A stretch of 64,000 bases of DNA from Isoetes taiwanensis (GCA_021234155.1 JAJEKV010000110.1:2012338-2076337), one strand, 5' to 3'; numbered from the stretch's first letter, positions 1-12,059 are shown. Notes: generated by a model from the letters alone, not told the origin. Numbers and translations: made by a program.

Positions 1-305
1 AACGCAAGCCCACCTTCAACCAGCTCAATAAGATTTGGCAGTGACATGACAGTGACAAAAACAGTGAGATTATTCTGCAATACGGCTGACTTTGACATAT
101 TTACAAATGTGCTGCCCTCAGGCTTAATAAAGTTAGCATACTTTAGAAACCTGTCCGTGGCAGGCTCCTATCACAAAAGGTCGTGCTGTTTTGGAGATAA
201 TTGCTTCCTTCACTTTTTCTACAAATCCTGTCAGAATGTGTCATGGAATGTTCAGAAGAATTCATTTGAAGGGTGATCTGCAGATATTTTTCCCATTGCA
301 AGTAC

Positions 306-715
306 CTGGCCACAATGTAACACTTTCTTAATGAGAAGGAATCCCTTCATTCCATTAAGCTCAGCAATTTCTTCTAAGGTGAATTTCGTGCTTGAGTTGT
401 GCAAAATCAGATAGATAGGTTAAAAACTTGAAACATCTGCATAAGCGATATAGGTTAAAAACTTGAGTTGCAAGGCTATATAAAACATTACTAAGGAAGG
501 TTAAGGAAGGTTGGAACCTCGGTAAGAAGAATAGCGAAGAGCAATCCCAGCCTGGACCCTAGGAAACGGAGCTCCATCTGCCTGGTCATCATAGGTTCGT
601 CATGCTTACGGATCAATTTCATGGCAACCATGGCGCAGGCTATATAGCATACAAGAGATGATACATGAGATAATATTGAAACCATATAAGCATCCTTGGT
701 TTTGTTATCAGGACT
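306..715 (-). other. Unrecognised minus-strand exon-like pieces, one with two hydrophobic stretches
   Basis: I do not recognise this gene. On the minus strand, 306-370 reads as a short exon (EIAELNGMKGFLLIKK...) with an AG before it and GT after it. Upstream on that strand, about 500-715 reads as an open stretch with two hydrophobic segments (around SLVCYIACAMVAMKLI and LGLLFAILL) joined by a charged linker (RKHDEPMMTRQ). The same pieces recur near 21500-21850, 35880-36270 and 50400-50800. They could be parts of one small membrane protein gene or fragments caught in a Helitron, since a Helitron-type 3' end lies downstream at 1578. Reading frames do not join without gaps. Confidence 0.3.
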
Positions 716-1539
716 CTGCCTTTTTCCTTTTGCCTTGCAAAAATTGTAAACGAATTCTTTCTAAGAATGTCACATTAATCTTACCCGATAACTAAGAGAC
801 TTACTCTTGCCGCTGCAACTCGGGCCCTGTAGAATCAATTAGGGAAAAGTGGAACGGTTTGAAGATTTTGGCGTCGAATTTCTGATCGCAAAATGTAGCA
901 TCCACCCTGATTGGCGACCACTGCTTAAAATGTGACAAAAAGGACTTACAGTTTCATAAGTCCAGATGCCATCTTAGGATGAGTCAAGACTTCCCAGCTC
1001 CATGAAAATTGATCTCAGAACTCATGCAACGTAATTCTTTCTTCTGCAACCCGTCTAATCCCTCCATGGTTCTGCCATAGCGAAACTGCCATGGAGCTCC
1101 TGGAAGCCAATAAAATATTTCGTGAACTCCCAAAGGAGCTGCGCTGCTTAATCTGCCCTAATCCGAAACCTGGCTTGATCTACCCAAAGACGGAATCCGA
1201 AGCACCCTACTTCTAGGAGAAAGTGACAGCTCTCGAGCCTTTTTTTTTTCAAGGAGTTAAACCATTGTCTAAGTGCCATAAAAAACAATGAAAGCGTATG
1301 CGCACTCTAGATGTACGCATTAGTACATTAATTGAAATACACCACAAAATCATAGCAAAACCTTAGTGAAAAGCGTACAAAAATACAAAAGTAACCCCCA
1401 AGGAGATTTTTACTTCCTTGAACTACACCTATATAGAGGATCATGTTGGGGTCACCATAAATATGCAAGTGATGAACCATATCCATTCTTGCAAGCATCA
1501 ACCTGTATGGACGTTAAATGCCAAGTAAAAATACAAGCC
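716..1539. other. No gene seen (non-coding stretch)
   Basis: No open frame with recognisable content was found on either strand. The stretch is AT-rich and includes a short T-run near 1240. The equivalent stretches are 21853-22660, 36271-37085 and 50801-51625. These are among the most divergent parts between units, with differences centred on CAG, CTG and CG sites. Confidence 0.5.
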
Positions 1540-1578
1540 AGGACATTAGCCCAGCAACGCCGGGCACACGTTTACGAG
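1540..1578 (+). mobile_element. Helitron-type 3' terminus (same family as the 13100-18198 element)
   Basis: The plus strand holds a GC-rich palindrome (GCCCAGC-aac-GCCGGGC) followed by ACACGTT and, about 9 bp later, a terminus before a T. The block CGCCGGGCACACGTT is identical to the 3' end of the minus-strand Helitron at 13100-13130. The last bases read ACGAG in units 1 and 2, TTCTGAG in unit 3 and TTCTGA in unit 4, where CTGA followed by T is the canonical CTRR-T ending. Other copies are at 22661-22699 and near 37090 and 51630. The 5' end was not found with confidence. Confidence 0.55.
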
Positions 1579-1673
1579 TATGAATTTCATTGTTGTTTTG
1601 CTTGTGCGTTATGCTATAGAATAGGGGTTTCTCCTTAGCGTTTTAGGGTTTAATTCATCGTGACATACACATT

Positions 1674-1767
1674 AATTCGACAAATCATGTTCATTTATGT
1701 TTATTAAGCTTTGAAGAGCTAATTCAACAAATCATGTTCATTTATGTTTATTAAGCTTTGAAGAGCT
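1674..1767. repeat. 47-bp tandem duplication
   Basis: Two near-identical 47-bp copies lie back to back (1674-1720 and 1721-1767), each running from AATTC.ACAAATCATG to GAAGAGCT. The duplication is present in all four units (for example near 22796, 37222 and 51764), so it predates the array. Confidence 0.9.
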
Positions 1768-1831
1768 TAAATATATGCATCAAGTAATGCCTACATATTA
1801 CATATTCATGAAGTTTATTGTACGTTGGATT

Positions 1832-1929
1832 GTTTTTGTTTTAACATGCATCTCCATGTCTATCTATGCAACATATGTAAGTTTTTGTTTTAATATGCAT
1901 CTCCACGTCTATCTATGCAACATACATAT
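1832..1929. repeat. 49-bp tandem duplication
   Basis: Two copies of a segment containing ATGCATCTCCA.GTCTATC lie 49 bp apart, with minor differences (aacatg against aatatg). All four units keep both copies. Confidence 0.85.
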
Positions 1930-2826
1930 ATCTGGTAAATTATTGAATATCGTAATTTGACATTTTAGGCACATGTTTGTGATTTTTTGTTAATGGGTGT
2001 TTTGTAAACATTGTTCTCCAAGTTCTTAGAATAATGAAAGTGTTTGTCTTGCACTTATTTTGTATATGCATGTTAATATAGAATTGTAGCAAGATTCTTA
2101 ATGTAGATCAATGGCTTTGCAATTCATCACATTGCTGTATTTTCTTTTCTTACTACATGGCAGATATGAGACACATTTGTATCTTGCCTCCCCAGCAGAA
2201 TCAAAGTAATAAAAAACCACCACTAATTCTGCAAACAATCAAACAATAAACAATATCTAAGTTCAAGGGTGGCCTCTATCAGTAGCTGCAACATTATATT
2301 GATCTGCCAGAGGTCTCCGGATCCTCATTCATTTCCTGTTTGATAATTCGTTTATGTAAATAGCTACGTAGTCATGGATTTGCTCTCCTGTTACTCAATA
2401 AAGACTTAAACCACCTGCCCATAAATTCTAGTGGTATCATCGATTGTGATTGAATTGGTTTTCATGGTAGCTATTATTGATTTCTATTGGCATTTTACAT
2501 TCACATATCACATAATCTGGTCGAGGTGAGGGTTAGCCCTCTAAGTAGTTAGGCTACTTTGGTGTAACACCTGCCACAACAATTGGAGAGCAGAGTTAGC
2601 CCATTTGCTGTTGATTTAAGCTTTTTTAGCTCTAGAAGTAAAGGATGCTTGGAAGGCCTTCCATAATGGTAACATCTAGTGAGCTCGGCTTTTGGAGGAA
2701 GCAATCTTAAGGGGTAACTTTTATCGGTAGACTCTGTTATATTTCTGGGATCTTTTGATGTTGATCGCATCTTTTCCACCACAATTCCTGCTTGTATACC
2801 TGGCATATGCATTAAGCATTTTGTCC
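1930..2826. other. AT-rich stretch without a recognised gene
   Basis: No family match was seen. On the minus strand 2549-2826 stays open downstream of the UPF0496 segment (ending GRCYTKVA), but it does not resemble the UPF0496 C-terminus, so I treat it as non-coding or beyond the gene. This stretch is very well conserved between units, including its CAG and CTG sites. Confidence 0.4.
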
Positions 2827-3360
2827 TTAGAGGTTTTTCAGTGATTTGGCGTGGATTTTTGGGCGCAGATTTAATAACGAGTAATTCATTATTACAGCTG
2901 CAACCAGTGTGCAAATCAACAGGCCAACACAGGTTGCAGCAAGAATTATTCTTGACACATTTAACCGCTGATACACAGTCTGAAACTTATCTATAAATGA
3001 TTCTGAAAATGGGTCTCCAGCTTGTATAAAAAGATGCATTTCTTCTAAGACACGTTGACATGTAGTTTCAGAGGGATTATCTTCAGGAATCAAACTCAAT
3101 GCAGAATGAATCAGCATCTGATTCTCTTTTGTTCTCCTTATACATTTGCTCACTTCACTGCAGAACTCCAGGGTGGCCAAGCCATTATCTTAGTATTCCT
3201 TCACAATTTCAAATAATGACTCACTGGCCCAGATTTGGCCACTTCTTCATCCACCTCAAGGAAGGTAGCAGTCGCATCCTTCAGTGAATCAAAGGGGAGG
3301 CCAGATTCTTCTACACCCTTTCCTAAGCTAATCAATGCCTTCCATGTCCTGTACTTAAGA
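2827..3360 (-). pseudogene. UPF0496 (DUF677) family pseudogene, unit 1
   Basis: UPF0496 proteins are plant-specific, predicted membrane-associated proteins of unknown function, usually around 350-400 residues. The minus-strand translation follows the family in order: FDSLKDATATFLEVDEEV, then SLFEIVKEY, then LATLEFCSEVSKCIRR, then AGDPFSESFIDKFQTVYQ, then a hydrophobic segment (ILAATCVGLLICTLVAAVI). Lesions: a frameshift near 3225-3230 between the first two blocks, and an in-frame TAA at 3190-3192 where family members have a coding residue. The roughly 30-residue basic coiled-coil linker normally between the FQ.VY motif and the membrane segment is missing. N-terminus and most of the C-terminal half were not found. 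Both lesions recur in the other three units, so they are ancestral. Confidence 0.75.
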
Positions 3361-3666
3361 TTTTAATCAAATTTTTGAACATCTGGATCAAGTGCACAAG
3401 CTTTTTTGTATCAAGTACAAATTAAGTAAGGCCAGCAAAACTGAAATTCAGATTATCCAAGGGATGTGGACATTGGCTATGGTAATTTTCCATTGTCAAA
3501 AGGACTGCCTATTTTGGGCGTTCCAAGTGAAGCTTAATCTACTAGCAGGTTATGAGAAAATAACTTGACGATGAACATGACATAGAACAAAAAAAATGAT
3601 GAACTAAAATGTTTGTTAGGCTGTGCTACAACAACCTGTTCCATAGGCCAAGCAATATTATAGATT

Positions 3667-4861
3667 TCATCCCTCTCTGGCACCTAGGAATTCCATGCTC
3701 ATTTCAGCCTTTTTTATTCCCACTTGCTGTTGAAAATAATTTGGGAATACTTTGCTCGTTTCAAGAGCATAAAATTGGCATCCTAATCCAGAGCCATTTT
3801 CCTTATGGGGACTAGTAATATATTGCCATTCACTAGTGGACGGGCAATAGGCTATTACAGAAGGAGGTTTGCAGTATTGCAGAATAACTAAACCATGCAC
3901 AGATGAAAGCTTGCATCCCTTATGTTTCCTAGCTAGCTGAAAAGTGGAATGCAATTTGAAGATATATTCATCCTTCTCTTCATGGACCGTCCACACTTGT
4001 AACATTAGGGAAGATGCTCCAAGCAACATCAACTTCCTCTCATTACCAAATAGGAAGAAAGAAAAACTATTCGTGGCCTCCAGTTCAATGAAACTGGCCT
4101 TCTTCTGCACAATTTTCCTGGTATAAAGATTAAATGCGCACAACTGCAACCCTTCTTCCTCTGATTTTATCAAAAAATAGAGAAACTGGTGTAGAATCAG
4201 AAAAGACTCCCTTTATAATTCCCTTCAGACGGTCATAATATTTCCATCTCCATCCCCTGGTAGAGGTAGATACATAATCTAAAACCATGTCGTACCCACA
4301 AAGGACAATCAGAGTGTAACTGTTTGTCAATGAATCATAATTGAAGAGCAATCTCTCTCTAATACTTTTACAAATTTGAGGAGGTCCCATAAGATGAGCT
4401 TTCACACTTAAGTTGACAGGATCGACGATGTAGAATTCATGCAGTGACGGAAAGAAGCAGAGCATTCCGTTAGAATTAATCACTCCAATTCGACCATTCA
4501 CATTCCCTCCAAGTTTGAACATTTTCATCAAATCCGTATCTGACGTGTTCCAGCTCGATGATGGAACAAGAAACTTCTGCCATACTTGGCAGAAAGAAGA
4601 ACAAAAAAGAACAAAGTTTTTGCCGCATGCTGGTTGCAGTTGCCAGAATGCTGTGGAGCGAACAAGGTGGTACCATTTCCAAGAGGTTAGAGAAAAGCTT
4701 ACCACGTCGAGTATGGAATTCACTCTGAGAAGCACCATCTCCAGAATTTCATCCGGAAGCGTTATCCGCATCGCCAGAGAAGCCGCCTGCCTCCTCCTCT
4801 GCCGTTCCATCTGCCTCTGCATCCGCCGTTCCATCTCCTGCCCTAAGTAGGAAAAGGTCAC
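3667..4861 (-). CDS. F-box protein gene, unit 1 (one frameshift)
   Basis: F-box proteins are the substrate-binding subunits of SCF ubiquitin ligases and dock to SKP1. The start chosen is the ATG at 4861 (MTFSYLGQEM). It is followed by an Arg/Gln-rich tract, then an F-box at about residues 33-75 (LPDEILEMVLLRVNSILDVV...SWKWYHL...WQL). The C-terminal half resembles the F-box-associated region of plant F-box proteins (INSNGMLCFF, YIVDPVNLSVKA, VIAYCPSTSEWQYI). Total span is about 398 codons. In this copy frame is lost near 4130: 243 residues read open from the start, then 3667-4173 reads on in the next frame. Unit 2 reads straight through this point, so the extra base here may be an error. Specific substrate unknown. 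Confidence 0.75.
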
Positions 4862-5045
4862 TAAAAGACCTGCTTAGTGAAATTTGTTTTTGCCCTTTTA
4901 CGGAAAACTACCAAAAGTACTATGTAATTTGCAATAATATTATCGCTAAGTGCAACCTTTTTCTTGTTAGCACGTTTGCACAAACACAAGTTGACACTTT
5001 GAAGCAATTTTAGAGTGTCCACGTTGCTGCCAACTAGAATTTTCG

Positions 5046-5055
5046 TCCACGTGGA
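5046..5055. promoter_or_regulatory. Palindromic G-box-like motif
   Basis: TCCACGTGGA contains the CACGTG core bound by plant bZIP and bHLH factors. It lies about 120 bp before the ATG at 5175. It could be part of a captured promoter, but a single motif is weak evidence. Confidence 0.25.
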
Positions 5056-5174
5056 TGCACCTACAATCGTTGGATTCGATCGACGGTCACAAAAAATTAA
5101 TGAAAATTCCAGCGTGTCTTACGTCTTGGGAGGTTATGCCCGCGTTAGGGAAGCTATGGCGCATCAATTCGGCT

Positions 5175-5303
5175 ATGGCGAAGCATAAGCGAGCCTCTTC
5201 AACCATAAATCTCCTCCTTCCCCTCTTATTTCTTCTTCTCTTCATAACCCTTCCGCTGTTACCCCGAGCTCCCTTTTCTATACCACAAGAACAGTGCCCA
5301 TAA
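5175..5303 (+). CDS. Short signal-anchor-like ORF at the start of the insertion
   Basis: A 42-residue frame starts MAKHKRASSTIN, a basic N-terminus, and continues with a strongly hydrophobic Leu-rich segment and then PRAPFSIPQEQCP. This looks like the first exon of a type II membrane or secreted protein, captured without its body. The frame ends at 5303; another frame stays open beyond it, but I could not assign it. Identity unknown; it may also be a chance ORF. Confidence 0.3.
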   Translation: MAKHKRASSTINLLLPLLFLLLFITLPLLPRAPFSIPQEQCP

Positions 5304-5741
5304 TTGATCGCTTGCACAGGCCTTGCTATAACGAGGATTGATAACTGGTCACCATTTTTGCCCATGAAGCTTTAGACAACACCCCTTTACTGAGCAAAAG
5401 GGTTGTCACAATTGCAGATCTCTTAAAAGCAAAATCAGGCCTAATCTCCCATTGTCTGTCCTGTTGTTGTTGCCCAGCCAGTTACCGATGCTCCTATTCT
5501 TTATCTGGTTGAGAAAAATCGAAAGGCAGTATTGATAATCTCCTCAACATTAGAGGATATGCCTACTCATTTGACCATAGGAGCAAGCAATGTGAGTGAT
5601 GAATCCACCACTACAGGAAACAGGCTCATTCCGAGGAAACTTCTATGAGCTACATTTTGTTGTAAGAAGATGTTCTTTATCATGTTTATCATAGTCCCAC
5701 TCATGTCTGTATTCACAGATTGAGATGTCTCAACACATTGA

Positions 5742-5935
5742 GCTTTCCGAATAGAATTGAACATGGTGTAATAACAAACATGTTTGTTATACTGCAAGCA
5801 TGGGAGTCCATGTCTACCTTGTCATATCTAGACACCGTGCTTTCGGAATAGAATGGAACATGGTATATTAGGAAACATGTTTTGTTATACTGCAACAATG
5901 ATGGGAGCCCATTCCCACCTTATCATATCGAGACA
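5742..5935. repeat. 97-bp tandem duplication inside the insertion
   Basis: Two diverged copies, starting at 5742 (GCTTTCCGAATAGAAT) and 5839 (GCTTTCGGAATAGAAT), each end near a GACACC motif. They have several substitutions and small indels, so the duplication is older than the 129-bp one at 6101. Confidence 0.8.
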
Positions 5936-6100
5936 CCAGCGACTCCTGTTGATGAACAGCATATTTAATATTTATGCCAAGTTTACAATTGCCCCAGTAT
6001 GCTTTTCATATGTATTTGAACTAAAATGCTACAACACCATGCTTACTTGGACAATTGTGATGGGTATGGAGATGTGCACTCTGGTTTAGCACCAACAAGG

Positions 6101-6358
6101 TGACCTATGTGAAAGTTTTCAGCGCATGCCATAAGAAATCTGTGTTGGGGCAGGTATTCATTGTCATCTGGATGCATTCGAAATATGCAACAGCAGGATT
6201 TAGAACCAGAGACTATCACATGCATAAGGTCACCTATGTGAAAGTTTTAAGTGCATGCCATAAGACATCTGTGTTGGGGCAGATATTCATTGTCATCTGG
6301 ATGCATTCGAAATATGCAACAGCAGGATTTAGAGCCAGAGACTATCACATGCATGAGC
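6101..6358 (+). repeat. 129-bp tandem duplication, in frame (43 codons)
   Basis: Two copies with only a few substitutions, offset by exactly 129 bp, lie inside an open frame at 6100-6549 of 149 codons (VTYVKV.SACHK.SVLGQ.F repeated). The frame continues into LIPKAGVSLNVRILVYPHEKP. I do not recognise the protein. Whether it is coding is uncertain; in-frame length may be coincidence. Confidence 0.7.
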
Positions 6359-7212
6359 GTATTGTCAAAGAAAGCGCTCTGGAATTTGGAAATATGCCCC
6401 ATGCTTGTTTCCATCGACAGCACTTGAGGATCAAGAACGCCCGCCTATTCCTTGATTTGATTCCAAAAGCTGGAGTATCATTGAATGTTAGGATTTTGGT
6501 CTATCCCCATGAGAAGCCCGTTATTGTTAGAAGAGTTTACCAGATGTAGCTTACTATAATCTCTAGGCCAAAAAAGTCCTTACACTAGTAATTCAGAAGG
6601 CAGTTAAGTTGGATGGGCAAGTATAATAATGTAGCTACCTGATCAACAAAATAGAAGAGAGAAATGTAGCTCCAAAATTTTACACTGAACCAATTCACAT
6701 TTGTTCTAATGTTTTTGAATGGGCACGCCAGTAAAATTTTCATGGCCGAAGGCAAGTAGATGGATTCCTGCATGAAACTATGGATGTATCAAGAATTCAG
6801 GTGGATGATGAGAAGGAAATGACCTTTATTAGCAAGTCTGGAAAGTGTGGAAGTTTTCATCATATTGAAGCTATCCTGGCATTTTGAGCAGATATAAAGA
6901 GAGATATATAGTAGGGCGCTTGTTTGGCATTCTCAAACTAAAAGAACCTCTTGAACAGCATGCCAGGATATTACGTTTTGCTTCAGCAACCTTGTCAGAT
7001 TACCATCACCAGCTATACTTTAATGCTCCTTCAGCTTGTTCATTTGATCTCCATAGAGCTAAGTTTTAGTTGCATATGCAGAAATTTGGCCCGATTTTTT
7101 GTCCAGTGTTAAAGTCTTTGATGCATAAACTCCAGGTTGACTTCTTTCTATGCATGCCAGTCTTAATGCGCTATTTAACCTCACATTATCAAAATTTTAT
7201 GCTACAGAAATT

Positions 7213-7808
7213 TGGAAGTTTCAGTGCCTTGAACGAAAAAGACTCATTCTTTTGCTAACCAACCTTTTAGAACAGCTTCCGCAAGAGATTGTCTTGAAGA
7301 AGGTAATGTTTTGGATCTTGCATGTATGCTTTATATATTTCTTAAACAATGATGCTGTTATAGCTGCTTTCGATGCTTGTGGCAGCTTTGGAGTTTGAAT
7401 CTGCATCTTCCGCAGCATTGGGCTCCCTTCTGAAAAAGGGGTCATGGCTTTCTCAGGAGGAACTTATTTGCAAGGTCATAGATTGTATGTAGATACTCCT
7501 CTTGCTTATCATTAGGCAAAACTTCTAGAGTTGACTAATAAAGGCATGATATGCAGCATCACATGATATGGATTACCATCTTCTCATCAATGCATCCATT
7601 ATCAACTGTCTGAGATTTCTCTTGTGTGGAGACATTTGAATTCCACTCTTTTTGCTATTTAGACCAATCTGTTTCTGCAGGTTTTCCCTACCGCAGTAAA
7701 GCTTTTTGCATCCAGTGATCATGCCATCTGTGTAGTGCTTCTTCAGAATGTTGAACAACTTGGTCCTGCTTTGTCAAATCAGATCGTTGATGAACATGTA
7801 ATGAAGAT
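7213..7808 (+). pseudogene. SCYL1-like: SCYL1/NTKL-like (SCY1-like pseudokinase) ARM-repeat fragment
   Basis: SCY1-like proteins have an N-terminal inactive kinase domain and C-terminal HEAT/ARM repeats, and act in COPI-linked trafficking. Three exon-like pieces follow the family in order. The first is EKDSFF with LLEQLPQEIVLKK and a GT donor after 7301. The second starts after an AG near 7360 (VAALEFESASSAALGSLLKKGSWLSQEE). The third starts after CAG near 7680 (FPTAVKLFASSDHAI...ALSNQIVDEHV) with a GT donor near 7809. A one-base frame break lies between EKDSFF and LLEQLP. No kinase domain and no later repeats were found, so it is a captured internal fragment with introns retained. Confidence 0.75.
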
Positions 7809-8390
7809 GGTATATGACTTTTCTTGAAACACATCAGAGAATTGTTTTCAATTCCACATGCTTCTGGCAGATTTTGCAGGTTCTTTGGCAGACTCGGGCA
7901 TCTGGATGATGTTTTCCCGTTCTTACCTGCAGGTTCTTAAATAAGAGGAAGTCCGCTAAAGGCACACTTCAGGCAGAAATTTGCAGACTAGTACTTTCTC
8001 ATGGCTATGGCTATGGCTTCCGGAGGATGTTAAAACGTATAAAAGCAGATAAGGAGGAACTTGCTACTTACCGGATTTTGCCGATCCTAGCACGGCTATG
8101 GCTAAGACATGGCTAGATGGACAATTTTGTATTTCAAGATGGCTTTGCATGATTTTGGCTCAAATCAGGGAAGTAGCCCAGCCAAATCTAACTTTGTGTG
8201 GCAGTTCTTCGTACTGCTGCTTTCTAAGAAATGTTTCTTTCAAATGGCCGAGGCTTCAAATATGAACATCAAATGTTTGAAGGATCCAAGAGCTACATGA
8301 CTTTTCCATTGTAGGAGACTACATGACTTTTTGTTCCTATTAACATTCAATCTGTTGTTGATGATCTATGAATGTGTTTGCAATTTGCAG

Positions 8391-9701
<1,311 letters not shown>

Positions 9702-9991
9702 GTATGTACATCTTCCATTAGGAGTGTAATCCTTTCCCGCATAGTCTTCTTTAGGCAAAGGTCATCCAATGAAAGTCTAAACTGTCCCAAGCTAACCAAA
9801 TAAAAACAAGAACTCTTAGTCATTGGAATTTTCCTACCTTTATTGTATTGATTGCTTGTTATTAATATTGCAACGGAGTTAAGGAAAAAAGGAAAGCCCA
9901 AACGACCATCCATTAAAACTCTATTTGGTATGTTGATTATTATTTGTAGGCTGATACAAGAAGGTTAACGGTTCAATGTTTCTTAACTATT

Positions 9992-10684
9992 TGGATGTAT
10001 GTAGAGTCCAATGTAGGCTTCAATGGAAGCCATGTGGCCAATGCCATGGGAACTTCTGTTGGCTCCGAAGCTCCTTCATTGAGACAGGCAGTGCTAGTTG
10101 CAGCCATATTAGAATTTTCAGGAGCATTTCTGTTTGGCTCTCATGCGAGTCATACCATGCAAAATGGTATTTTAGTATCCATCATATCTGTAGGAAACCA
10201 TAAGTCACGAATGGTATCTTCGTTAGCAGCTGAGCTTCTGGCACTTGGTTGCAGGGGAGTTTTGTCTGCTATAGTCCCTAATATATGTTGGTTATGAGGA
10301 CATGGGATCGTATATGATGCGATCTCACCATCTTGCCTAACTAATTGTGGCTATTGTTGTATGGTGCATCTTATGAATGTGTGCAAAATAGTGTTCATTA
10401 TAGTGGCTCTTGCTTTAGCAACACCTAAAAACTCCAAGAAGCTATTAGAATGTATACCGTTTTAAGATCATGTTGGCATTTAGGTAGCGTCATTTTATGG
10501 GTGTCTTGTATCAACTACACATTGCATAATTGGTGATATTGTAGGGTTTGGGCTTACTTATGGAGGACTGAATGTTGTGTACTGAAAGTCACTCGCACGT
10601 GTTGCTTCATCATGGGATGTCTTGCCGTTGTTAGGAGGAATAGCTTCTTTTCTTGTTTACAAGATGCATCGCCTTCTTTTACAT
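9992..10684 (+). pseudogene. PHT2-1: Chloroplast phosphate transporter PHT2;1, C-terminal fragment
   Basis: PHT2;1 is a low-affinity phosphate transporter of the chloroplast inner envelope, in the PiT (PF01384) family. The first block (9995-10290) reads VANAMGTSVGS, LRQAVLVAAILEFSGAFLFGSH and MQNGILVS. The second (10511-10684) reads STTHCIIGDIVGFGLTYGG, SLARVASSW and SFLVYKMHRLL. Both follow the family C-terminal half in order, including the HVANAMGTSVGS and STTHCI signatures. An in-frame TGA follows NVVY near 10583, a frame break lies between LAAELLA and TWLQ near 10245, and the leading signature Asn-Asp pair is replaced (GSHVAN). No transit peptide or N-terminal half is present. It is a pseudogene fragment captured in the insertion. 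Confidence 0.85.
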
Positions 10685-10689
10685 GTAAT

Positions 10690-11617
10690 TTTTAGAATCT
10701 TTTGCCATCTAACTGCATAGTGTTTCTCTGATCACCCCTCCTTATTAGATGTCCTTTTATGTTTTTTAAATCCAATGCAAGAATGCAGTTGTATATGTCA
10801 TTTTTTAAGACTTGTCTAAAAGTTCTGCAACATAATATTTCAAACTACAGAAGCTTCTGAAAACATAGCCCAATGAAAATATTGCATAGTTGATGATTCA
10901 TTTTTGTCATTTAGATATCCGTGGAATGTGCGATCTTCATTATTGGCTATGGTCTATAATATTGCCTTGTTGGCATCTCTTTTATGACTAATGCATATCT
11001 GGCCACAAAGCATAATTAGAAGCGCGTGCAATATAAATTCTAATAGAGGGCAAGCTTGTGCATAACTAGATTATTCAAACAGATCATGGAGCGGATATTG
11101 TTAATGGAGAGCACCTTATTTATGCTAAATGTGAAAGCCATCTCTATATGCTCAAAAACAAGGATGGATTCCCTCAGCAGCATATCACATAAGCAAAAAC
11201 ATGGCATTCCATGAAACTCAATGATGTCTCATCTAAATCATGTTGTCGTGTCAAATGAAAGAACTATAATAATATTTGCCAAGACAAGATAATATCCTTA
11301 GAAATAGCTTCATTGCCTCTAGCATTTGTCACTGTTGGATGCTGTCACCATAGGTATTCCATGAGGACATGTTACATTCTGGCATTTGCTCAAAGATTCA
11401 TATTCTAGCAAAAAAAATGTACTATTTGATGCCCTAATTCGGCTCACTTACAAAGTAAACACAGGTTAAAAAACAAGCCAAAAAAACATAGTTCCTCAAT
11501 GTGTGGATAAGCCTGGAAGCTTGAACTGCATTGTATAATAGTATTCAATTTTATATTACAAAACACCACCCACACCATATCCTATAATTTACATAATAAT
11601 TTGCTATGCAAAGTAAT
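10690..11617. other. No gene seen, 3' part of the insertion
   Basis: No recognisable coding segment was seen on either strand. The stretch is AT-rich and leads to the inverted repeat at 11618-11627 and the CTAG right edge at 11633-11636. Confidence 0.5.
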
Positions 11618-11636
11618 CAAACGTGCTTTTGACTAG

Positions 11637-11925
11637 TTTTTTTAAGTCAACCATTGGATGCAATAAACTACGTACAATTAAAACCATTGGATGACGTGGA
11701 TAATGTAATCTACAGTGAACCCATTGTGGCACATCACACAGAGGCAGGCCTGAGATAAGAACGCGAATCCGGCCTGAGATAAGAACGCGAATAACACAGG
11801 GAAATCCAGAACAGAAATCCGGAATAGAAATTTAAAGCAAGCATGGAACACAAATCCTTGGCTACGGAGGATCCACCGGCCGGGAATCGAACCCCAGTAA
11901 ACGCTTTACCAGCCAAGAAACCACC
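11637..11925 (-). mobile_element. tRNA-derived SINE-like element, unit 1
   Basis: On the minus strand GGTTCGATTCC (11883-11893) is a perfect RNA polymerase III B box, preceded by a TGGCTGGTAAAGCG A-box-like segment (11904-11917). The body runs to a short A tail (seven A, 11637-11643 on the plus strand). It contains a tandem 24-bp duplication near 11750-11800 (CCTGAGATAAGAACGCGAAT). The A-B box spacing is shorter than in a true tRNA. The A tail is the point where the 6.67 kb segment abuts. The 5' end is uncertain and may extend past 11925. Confidence 0.5.
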
Positions 11926-12059
11926 TAGGCATGGGCTCTCCGCCCATTCTACTCTATTCCGCGGCGGCCTGATCCGGGAGCCATGCTACCCAGAGAAAAT
12001 CCGCCCGATAATGCCAAATCCCGCAGAGATGCGGTACCGGAAGACCCGTGATGCAAATG

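Noticed and set aside
46-276. 76-residue plus-strand ORF repeated exactly in unit 2
   Set aside because: No protein-like composition or motif; it is conserved because the whole DNA segment is repeated. The minus strand is the more plausible coding strand.
5310-5560. A Sec1/SLY1-like fragment after the signal-anchor ORF
   Set aside because: One frame reads PVTDAPILYLVEKN, loosely like Sec1-family proteins, but the match is too short and the flanks do not follow the family.
11883-11917. Possible tRNA gene on the minus strand
   Set aside because: The B box is perfect, but the A-B spacing is too short and no acceptor stem or anticodon arm can be formed. It fits a SINE head better.
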